Assembly (NCBI GenBank): GCA_029052615.1
Contig: JAIDIR010000118.1
Span: forward strand, 1 to 5,073
Length of the DNA stretch: 5,073 nucleotides
Reading direction: 5' to 3'
From: Clostridia bacterium
GTDB lineage: Bacteria > Bacillota > Clostridia > Christensenellales > Borkfalkiaceae
The notes beneath the pieces were generated by a model that was not told the DNA's origin, did not search any database, and saw only the letters and a list, made by a program, of their open reading frames with translations. Shown in pieces: positions 1 to 5,073 of the stretch (its first letter is position 1; every line of letters starts with the position of its first letter). Position numbers and translations under genes: made by a program.

Positions 1-866
1 GATATGCTGTCTGGAAGCGTGACAGAAGCCGTTCCCGCCGCAACACCGCAGCGCAGAATGTCTTTAATCTCCGCACCGTCGGCAAGCGCCTTAGTCGCCG
101 CCGCTACCATTGCGTCGCCCGCACCCGCCGTGGAGTTCATTGCAACGTTAAGCGAGGTGCAGTAAAGCCGCTGCTTGCCGTCGCATATAACCGCGCCCTG
201 CTTGCCAAGCGACAACAAAACGCGCTTTGCGCCCTTTTGCAAAAGCGCCTCGCACGCCCTTATAAGGCTGTCCCTGTCGGTAATTTTAACGCCGAGTGCG
301 CGTTTGAGCTCTTCCAGATTGGGCTTGACGAGGTCAACGCCGCACTCCACCAGCTTTAAAAGCTTGTCGCCGTCGCTATCCACTACCCTGATTACGTTCT
401 TTGGAATAACCGAAAGCACCTTGCACATATAGTCGTCGGGCAGACCCGCGGGCACGTAGCCCGAAATAACGACCGCCTTGCAGTTTTTGGCAAGGTCCTC
501 AACCGTCTTTAAAAGCGTTTCCGCCTTGCCTTCCTCTATCGGCGTGGCCTCGTCAACCACCTCGGTCAGCATGGAACGTCTGTCTATAAAATTATAAACT
601 TCCTTTACGCGCCCCTTGTTCCATACGAATTTATACGTCACGCCCTCTTTGTGCATTTCCTGCTCGAAAAGTCTGCCGTTGTCCTCGTACATAAAGCCGG
701 TTGCAAGCGCGTGCGCGCCCAGACGCGAAACACCCGTCGCCACGTTCATTGCTTTGCCCGTAAAAAACGTGCGGCGGCTTATTACTTTATTTACTTTGCC
801 CACGGACAGCGAATCCACCTCGATATTAACTTCAAGGCAAGGGCTTAAATTGACGCATAAAATCAT
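1..866 (-). CDS. PfkB-family sugar-phosphate kinase, 1-phosphofructokinase group (3' end outside window)
   Basis: Cytoplasmic ribokinase-fold kinase that probably phosphorylates fructose 1-phosphate or tagatose 6-phosphate with ATP. I translated it by hand: 288 residues are visible from the ATG at 866, with no stop before the window edge. Relatives are about 305-315 residues, so roughly 20-25 C-terminal residues are missing. The N-terminus MILCVNLSPCLEV resembles the 1-phosphofructokinase opening. TGKAMN (36-41) sits where the family has GGKGxN. SGYVPAGLPDD (135-145), KPNLEEL (181-187), SLGKQGA (219-225) and GAGDAMVAA (248-256, catalytic base Asp251) follow in the expected order. The start has only a weak GGTAAG-like ribosome site 6 bases upstream, but the N-terminus fits the family. 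Oddities: Thr and Ala replace two glycines of GGKG, and Glu12 replaces the usual substrate-binding Asp. It follows pfkA by 57 bases, across a terminator. Family assignment is firm; the exact substrate is not, so no gene symbol is given. Confidence 0.93.
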   Translation of the reverse strand, partial: MILCVNLSPCLEVNIEVDSLSVGKVNKVISRRTFFTGKAMNVATGVSRLGAHALATGFMYEDNGRLFEQEMHKEGVTYKFVWNKGRVKEVYNFIDRRSMLTEVVDEATPIEEGKAETLLKTVEDLAKNCKAVVISGYVPAGLPDDYMCKVLSVIPKNVIRVVDSDGDKLLKLVECGVDLVKPNLEELKRALGVKITDRDSLIRACEALLQKGAKRVLLSLGKQGAVICDGKQRLYCTSLNVAMNSTAGAGDAMVAAATKALADGAEIKDILRCGVAAGTASVTLPDSI

Positions 867-886
867 ATAAAACTTACCGTTCCCAT

Positions 887-914
887 AAAAAAACCGCTTG
901 TTTAAAGCGGTTTT
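887..914 (-). terminator. Intrinsic (rho-independent) terminator after pfkA
   Basis: Read on the minus strand, a perfect 10-bp inverted repeat (AAAACCGCTT / AAGCGGTTTT) closes a 5-base loop (TAAAC) and runs into seven consecutive T. It begins 10 bases past the pfkA stop codon and ends about 20 bases before the ATG of the PfkB-family kinase. The plus strand also has A/T runs on both sides, so the hairpin could stop transcription from either direction, but no plus-strand gene is present. Because no promoter fits between the hairpin and the next ATG, it may act as a partial terminator that lowers expression of the kinase relative to pfkA. Confidence 0.9.
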
Positions 915-923
915 AATTTGCTT

Positions 924-1886
924 TTACATTGAAATCATCTGAAGGGTTTCGTACAGCTCGTAATTGAACTTCTTTTTCATACTTACCGCTTCTATGATAT
1001 CCATATCTATTATTTCGTTTTTGCGGATACCGACCACGCGGTTTCCTATGCCGTCCTTCAAAAGCCTTACGGCTTTGTTGCCGAACTGTGCCGCCAACAT
1101 TCTGTCCGCCATCGTGGGCGAGCCGCCGCGCTGAATGTGACCTATCGTCGTAGGGCGAACCGAATAGGTCGTGACCGACTGCAACTGTTTTGCAAACTCG
1201 TCTGCTGTGCAAACGCCTTCCGCCACGACTACTATATTGGAATGCTTGCCGTTTGCTCTGGAACGGTTTATGCGCATAACGATATCGTCTAAATCGAATA
1301 CGACTTCGGGCACGACGATTATTTCCGCGCCGCTTGCAATTCCTGCAAACAACGCAATGTCGCCGCAGCGCCTGCCCATAACTTCCACGACTGAAATTCT
1401 TTCGTGCGAGGTCATGGTGTCGCGCAGTTTGTTTATAACGTCGATACAGGTATTAACCGCCGTATCGAAACCAAGCGTATAATCGGTGTATTCCAGGTCG
1501 TTGTCAATCGTGCCGGGAATTCCTATCGTGGGAATACCGTACTCTTCCGAAAGGCACTTCGCGCCCCTGAAAGAACCGTCACCGCCGATAACGACAAGCC
1601 CGTCGATATTTCTCGCTTCAAGCGTTTTAACGGCGCGTTTCTGTCCTTCCTTGGTAAGCATTTCAAGACATCTTGCCGTCCTGAGCTTGGTTCCGCCGCG
1701 CTGAACGATGTCGGATACGGAACGCATTTCCATAGGAATCATATCGTCGTCGATAAGTCCCTGATAGCCGCGCTCTATGCCGTAAACTTCCATACCGTAA
1801 TACAGAGCGGTTCTTACAACCGCCCTTATGCAGGCATTCATTCCGGGAGCATCGCCGCCGCTCGTAAGCAAACCTATCCTCTTCAT
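924..1886 (-). CDS. pfkA: ATP-dependent 6-phosphofructokinase
   Basis: Phosphorylates fructose 6-phosphate to fructose 1,6-bisphosphate with ATP, the committed step of glycolysis; a cytoplasmic homotetramer in the family. The product is 320 residues, the standard bacterial PfkA length. Visible motifs are the nucleotide loop LTSGGDAPGMN (7-17), Arg72, IGGDGS (100-105), PGTIDND (124-130) with catalytic base Asp128, MGR (170-172), Glu223 and GHIQRGGSP (249-257). Gly104 and Gly125 mark the ATP-using rather than the pyrophosphate-using type. The start at 1886 is chosen because GGAGG lies 7 bases upstream and the protein then begins MKRIGLLTSGG as in relatives; a GTG at 1910 in the same frame would add 8 residues encoded across that ribosome site. 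Effector-site Arg21, Arg25, Arg155, Glu188 and Lys214 are kept, but the usual Arg54 is Met and the usual Arg/Lys211 is Asn212. It has its own promoter downstream of dnaE and a terminator behind it. Confidence 0.99.
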   Translation of the reverse strand: MKRIGLLTSGGDAPGMNACIRAVVRTALYYGMEVYGIERGYQGLIDDDMIPMEMRSVSDIVQRGGTKLRTARCLEMLTKEGQKRAVKTLEARNIDGLVVIGGDGSFRGAKCLSEEYGIPTIGIPGTIDNDLEYTDYTLGFDTAVNTCIDVINKLRDTMTSHERISVVEVMGRRCGDIALFAGIASGAEIIVVPEVVFDLDDIVMRINRSRANGKHSNIVVVAEGVCTADEFAKQLQSVTTYSVRPTTIGHIQRGGSPTMADRMLAAQFGNKAVRLLKDGIGNRVVGIRKNEIIDMDIIEAVSMKKKFNYELYETLQMISM

Positions 1887-1893
1887 AAAATTT

Positions 1894-1898
1894 CCTCC
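1894..1898 (-). promoter_or_regulatory. Ribosome binding site of pfkA
   Basis: GGAGG on the minus strand, followed by AAATTTT (7 bases) and the ATG at 1886. This strong site decides the pfkA start against the in-frame GTG at 1910, which lies upstream of it. Confidence 0.92.
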
Positions 1899-1918
1899 GA
1901 AATTTTTCACCGCCGCCC

Positions 1919-1936
1919 GACGGTTATCAACCCGTC
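1919..1936 (-). other. Possible hairpin in the G-rich pfkA leader
   Basis: On the minus strand GACGGGTTGATAACCGTC can fold either as 5 bp (GACGG/CCGTC) with an 8-base loop, or as 7 bp with one bulged G and a GAT loop. It is flanked by G runs (GGGGG, GG and GGG before or within it; GGG, GG and GG after it) in an otherwise A/T-rich gap. It lies about 20 bases upstream of the ribosome site and does not pair with it. It has no T-tract, so it is not a terminator. I do not recognise it as a known riboswitch or protein-binding leader. Confidence 0.35.
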
Positions 1937-1986
1937 CGCCCCCTTAATTTGCGCGCGGTGCGTTTACTTCATCCATTCAGTTGAAT

Positions 1987-2015
1987 ATTATAGCAGATTT
2001 AAAAATCAATTACAA
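1987..2015 (-). promoter_or_regulatory. Sigma-70/SigA-type promoter of pfkA
   Basis: On the minus strand a -35-like TTGTAA (2015-2010) is followed by a 17-base spacer and a perfect -10 TATAAT (1992-1987). TGC directly before the -10 makes it an extended -10 element. Predicted transcription start is near 1980-1982, giving a leader of about 95 bases. The spacer contains the small inverted repeat GATTT-TT-AAATC (1996-2007), which could be incidental. The promoter lies 25 bases past the dnaE stop, so pfkA can be expressed independently of dnaE. Confidence 0.8.
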
Positions 2016-2040
2016 CCATTTTTAATAAATAATTGTACTA

Positions 2041-5000
2041 TCATTGAAGATATTTTATATCTTCCTCCAGCAGAAACGAGCACAATTCGGCAAGCAACCC
2101 CCTGCAATAATTTATGCCATGCGACAGTCTGAATTTCTGCTTTCCGCGCACGATTGCGCACGGCGTTCCGCCTTCGTAATTTGAAAGCATAGAAACCAAA
2201 TCGTCGAAATCGGCATCGGAAAGGCGCGTCGCGTTCAGCCACAAAATTTCCTTGCGCCTTGCCTGCGCAGCTTCGCCGCCGCCCGTGCCGTTGTGCTTTT
2301 GCACGTCAAACTCCACAACGTCGTCCAGTATTATGCTCACCTCGGTTTCCTTGGACATATCAAGTTTACCACGAATTTTAACTATTTTATCCGTCGCAAG
2401 CACCGCTTTTACTCTTTCATAAATCGCGGGGAATGCAACGCACTCTATTGAGCCGTAAACGTCTTCAAGTGTTAAAAACGCCATAAATGCGCCGCTACTG
2501 CGCGTTGTTGTGCGTCGCATAGCAGATATTATGCCACCCATAGTAATCTGCATACCGTCCGAAATACGGTTATAAGTGCGGTTTCCGTCCTCATCTTCCA
2601 TATAATCGGTCAGATACGAACAGTTGAACGAACAGTCGTTGAATGCCGACATATATTTTTCGAACGGGTGTCCGCTTACGTAAACGCCAAGCACCTGCTT
2701 TTCCTTTGAAAGCTTTTCCATCAGCTCGAATTCGGGTATTTTGGGATACTCCACCTCAAGCTTTTCTTCGGCTATTATTTCACCGAAAAGACTTATTTGC
2801 GCACTGTTTTTCTGTTTGTTTATCGCTGCGGAACGCGTGTAAAGGTCGTCATACACAGCGAACAGCTGCGAGCGGGGTACTCCCATTTCGTCAAAAGCAC
2901 CTGCCAGAATAAGCCCTTCGATTATCCTCTTGTTTACTACCCCCGCGCAGCGCATAAGGAAGTCGGGGAAATCTTTAAACAGTCCGTGCTCTGTTCTTTC
3001 TTTTATAACTGCATCGATGGCTGTCTGCCCCGAACCTTTAAGTGCCGACAGTCCGAATAGAATACCGTCGTCTTCGACCGAGAATGCCGTTTTGGACTTG
3101 TTTATGTTCGGCGGGAACACCTTCATTCCCTTTTCTTTAAGGTAAATGACGTATTTGGTAATTTCGTCTATCTTATTAAGTCGGTTATTTAAGAGCGCGC
3201 AAATAAATTCTTTGCAATAATATCTCTTTAACCAAGCCGTCTGATAGGCAAGCGTTGCATACGCCGCCGCGTGCGACTTATTGAACGCATAGGAAGCGAA
3301 ACCTTCCATATCGGCAAAGATTTTTACGGCAACTTCGGCAGAAATGCCGTTCTTTACACAACCTACGATTTCCGAACCGTTGGTATCGCTTACGCCGCCG
3401 TTTACAAACTTTTCTTTCTGCGCCATCAGGGTCTTCTTATCTTTCTTACCCATCGCGCGGCGGACGAGGTCCGCTTCACCCAGAGAGAAGCCCGCAAGAT
3501 TTTGGAAAATCTGCATGACCTGCTCCTGATAAACGGGAATACCGTAAGTGACTTTTAAAATCTTTTCTTCCTCGGGACAGTCGTACTCGATAGGCGCTTC
3601 GCCGTGCTTACGCTTACAGAAGTCGTCAATAAAGCGCATAGGTCCGGGACGGTACAAAGACACGCCCGCTATCAGGTCTTCAAGACAGTCGGGCTTCAGC
3701 TGTTTCATAAAGCGCTTCATGCCGCCGGCTTCGAGCTGGAATACCCCGTCGGTGTCACCCTCCGAAATCAGCGCATACGCGCCCGCATCCTCATAACCTA
3801 TCTTTGTAAAGTCAACCTCGTATCCGGTGTCCTCTTTGATGTAGTCCACACACTTCTTGATATCGGTCAAAGTAACAAGCGCAAGGAAGTCCATTTTCAA
3901 CATTCCCAACGCCTCTATTTCCTTTGCCACGAACTGCGTGGTTATATCGTCGCCGTTCCTCGAAAGCGGAACGTTATCTGCAATTCTTTTACGGCAAATT
4001 ACAACGCCGGCCGCATGCATACCTGTCTGCCTGGGCATACCTTCAAGCTGCAACGCCATGTCGATAACTCTACGCAGCGTCTGGTCCTCTTCGTACAGCG
4101 CACAGAACTCCGCGTTTCGCGCAACTTTAAGCTCCGAAACTTTGCCTTCAAGTTCTGCTTTTTTATCGGGGTCGCTCTCCGCCCGCGCTTTAGCCTCTGC
4201 GGACTGAATTCTTCTGCCGAGCAAATCGCCTATGGAGGTCTTGCCATCCATAATTTTAGTAACCTTGTCCGTTTCGGAATAGGGAACGCGCATAACTCTT
4301 CCGACGTCTTTTATGGCGTTTTTTGCCGCCATTGTGCCGAAAGTAACAATTTGACAGACGTTTTCGGGGTTATATTTCTGTCTTACGTATTCAATAGTTT
4401 CCTCGCGCCTGTCCGTACAAAAGTCTATATCGAAGTCGGGCATCGACACACGGTCGGGGTTTAGGAAACGCTCGAAAAGTAAGTCGTATTGTAAAGGTTC
4501 AACGTCGGTAATTCCTATGGAATATGCAACGATCGAGCTTACGCCCGAGCCTCTGCCCGGTCCTACGGGGATGCCGTTTTCCTTTGACCAGTTAATGAAA
4601 TCCCAGACGATCAGATAATATTCCGCATAGCCCATTCGGCAAATAACGTCAAGCTCGTAATCGGCACGCGAGCGTTCGCGCTCTGTAACCGTACCGTAAC
4701 GCTTGACGAGACCGCTTGCGGTAAGGCTTCTCAAATACTCCTCGGGAGTCGATCCGTCAGGCGGATTGTACCCGGGAATCAGGGTCATATCTCTTATCGG
4801 ATAGCCCTTTTTATCGAGATTAAACGCAGGCTCAGTCACCTTGTCTGCAATTACCCTGGTGTTGCTTATTGCTTTGGGAAGCGACGGAAACAACGCCTTC
4901 ATTTCCTCGGCGGACTTGAAGTAAAATTCCTGCGTATCGAATTTCATGCGCTTGGGATCATCCAGCGTCTTCTTCATCTGGATACACATTAAGACGTCCT

Positions 5001-5073
5001 GCATATCCGAAGCTTTTTTCGTCAGATAGTGAACGTCGTTCGTAGCCACAAGCTCCACGCCGATATCTTCCGC
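2041..5073 (-). CDS. dnaE: DNA polymerase III subunit alpha, DnaE type (5' end outside window)
   Basis: Catalytic replicative polymerase subunit, acting at the fork with the sliding clamp. The last 1,010 residues are visible; the frame is open to the window edge and roughly 190 N-terminal residues, most of the PHP domain, are missing. Visible residues: end of the PHP domain with NDVH (12-15); palm with GPGRGS (171-176) and PDFDIDF (212-218), catalytic Asp215 and Asp217; HAAGVVI (353-359); third catalytic Asp395 in KMDFLAL; fingers with SLYRPGPM (472-479) and YQEQVMQ (515-521); helix-hairpin-helix about 702-731; clamp-binding QISLF (759-763); OB fold about 841-919; a small C-terminal domain. 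No exonuclease domain interrupts it, so it is DnaE and not PolC. Oddities are a charged insertion at about 286-320 and changes in two active-site-adjacent motifs. No clear terminator follows, so transcripts may continue into pfkA. Confidence 0.98.
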   Translation of the reverse strand, partial: AEDIGVELVATNDVHYLTKKASDMQDVLMCIQMKKTLDDPKRMKFDTQEFYFKSAEEMKALFPSLPKAISNTRVIADKVTEPAFNLDKKGYPIRDMTLIPGYNPPDGSTPEEYLRSLTASGLVKRYGTVTERERSRADYELDVICRMGYAEYYLIVWDFINWSKENGIPVGPGRGSGVSSIVAYSIGITDVEPLQYDLLFERFLNPDRVSMPDFDIDFCTDRREETIEYVRQKYNPENVCQIVTFGTMAAKNAIKDVGRVMRVPYSETDKVTKIMDGKTSIGDLLGRRIQSAEAKARAESDPDKKAELEGKVSELKVARNAEFCALYEEDQTLRRVIDMALQLEGMPRQTGMHAAGVVICRKRIADNVPLSRNGDDITTQFVAKEIEALGMLKMDFLALVTLTDIKKCVDYIKEDTGYEVDFTKIGYEDAGAYALISEGDTDGVFQLEAGGMKRFMKQLKPDCLEDLIAGVSLYRPGPMRFIDDFCKRKHGEAPIEYDCPEEEKILKVTYGIPVYQEQVMQIFQNLAGFSLGEADLVRRAMGKKDKKTLMAQKEKFVNGGVSDTNGSEIVGCVKNGISAEVAVKIFADMEGFASYAFNKSHAAAYATLAYQTAWLKRYYCKEFICALLNNRLNKIDEITKYVIYLKEKGMKVFPPNINKSKTAFSVEDDGILFGLSALKGSGQTAIDAVIKERTEHGLFKDFPDFLMRCAGVVNKRIIEGLILAGAFDEMGVPRSQLFAVYDDLYTRSAAINKQKNSAQISLFGEIIAEEKLEVEYPKIPEFELMEKLSKEKQVLGVYVSGHPFEKYMSAFNDCSFNCSYLTDYMEDEDGNRTYNRISDGMQITMGGIISAMRRTTTRSSGAFMAFLTLEDVYGSIECVAFPAIYERVKAVLATDKIVKIRGKLDMSKETEVSIILDDVVEFDVQKHNGTGGGEAAQARRKEILWLNATRLSDADFDDLVSMLSNYEGGTPCAIVRGKQKFRLSHGINYCRGLLAELCSFLLEEDIKYLQ
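2785..2799 (-). other. Sliding-clamp binding motif QISLF within DnaE
   Basis: Codes for QISLF, one residue from the consensus QLSLF clamp-binding pentapeptide. It sits between the helix-hairpin-helix region and the OB fold, where the internal clamp-binding site of bacterial alpha subunits is found. It supports this DnaE being a processive, clamp-tethered replicase subunit. Function is inferred from the motif and its position. Confidence 0.8.

Noticed and set aside
849..869. Plus-strand TTGACG and TATAAA resembling promoter elements
   Set aside because: The spacing is only 10 bases, far too short for a sigma-70 promoter, and no plus-strand gene follows.
863..886. Seven-codon frame MGTVSFI whose TGA overlaps the kinase ATG (ATGA)
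   Set aside because: The overlap would suit translational coupling, but its ATG follows the terminator T-tract directly with no ribosome site, so chance is more likely.
1887..1910. Upstream GTG start for pfkA giving an 8-residue extension
   Set aside because: The extension is encoded across the GGAGG ribosome site that serves the ATG at 1886, and family members begin at MKRIG-like sequence.
2001..2037. Possible terminator after dnaE (TACAA/TTGTA or CAATT/AATTG arms followed by five T)
   Set aside because: The stem is only 5 bp and A/T-rich, with a loop of about 15 bases, and it overlaps the -35 of the pfkA promoter. It is too weak to call.
1404..2132. Plus-strand open frame of 242 codons
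   Set aside because: It lies opposite pfkA, the promoter region and the dnaE 3' end. It has no ribosome site or recognisable domain, and the minus-strand genes it overlaps are certain. It is an antisense shadow.
3604..4464. Plus-strand open frame of 286 codons
   Set aside because: It lies entirely opposite the dnaE catalytic core. The translation is rich in Arg, His, Phe and Cys with no recognisable motif, as expected from the antisense of a conserved gene.

Overview
This 5,073-base window is a compact piece of a bacterial chromosome with three genes, all read from the minus strand. In the direction of transcription (right to left) they are: the catalytic alpha subunit of DNA polymerase III (dnaE, 5' end outside the window), an ATP-dependent 6-phosphofructokinase (pfkA, complete), and a PfkB/ribokinase-fold sugar-phosphate kinase of the 1-phosphofructokinase group (3' end outside the window). 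The likely source is a low- to mid-GC Gram-positive bacterium, probably of the class Clostridia. The evidence is the Gram-positive-style DnaE without an inserted proofreading domain, the dnaE-pfkA adjacency known from Bacillus and Clostridium relatives, the strong GGAGG ribosome site and the coupling with a clostridial-looking PfkB kinase. I infer this from memory of these families, not from a search.

Layout. 1-866 is the PfkB-family kinase. 867-923 is a 57-base gap that is largely filled by an intrinsic terminator (887-914). 924-1886 is pfkA. 1887-2040 is a 154-base gap holding a good sigma-70-type promoter (1987-2015), a leader with a tiny upstream reading frame and a G-rich hairpin segment, and the pfkA ribosome site. 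2041-5073 is dnaE. No gap exceeds 300 bases. I see no tRNA, rRNA, CRISPR array, insertion sequence or attachment site.

How it works together. DnaE copies DNA at the replication fork. PfkA commits fructose 6-phosphate to glycolysis. The PfkB kinase most likely phosphorylates a related sugar phosphate (fructose 1-phosphate or tagatose 6-phosphate) to a bisphosphate that enters glycolysis at the next step. dnaE has no convincing terminator, so pfkA can be read both from dnaE and from its own promoter. The hairpin after pfkA ends only about 20 bases before the PfkB start, so the kinase may depend on read-through.

This is essentially housekeeping sequence, and I do not see a new system in it. The points worth a second look are small: a charged helical insertion in DnaE, altered residues in DnaE and PfkB motifs, two changed effector-site positions in PfkA, and the arrangement of the two intergenic regions.
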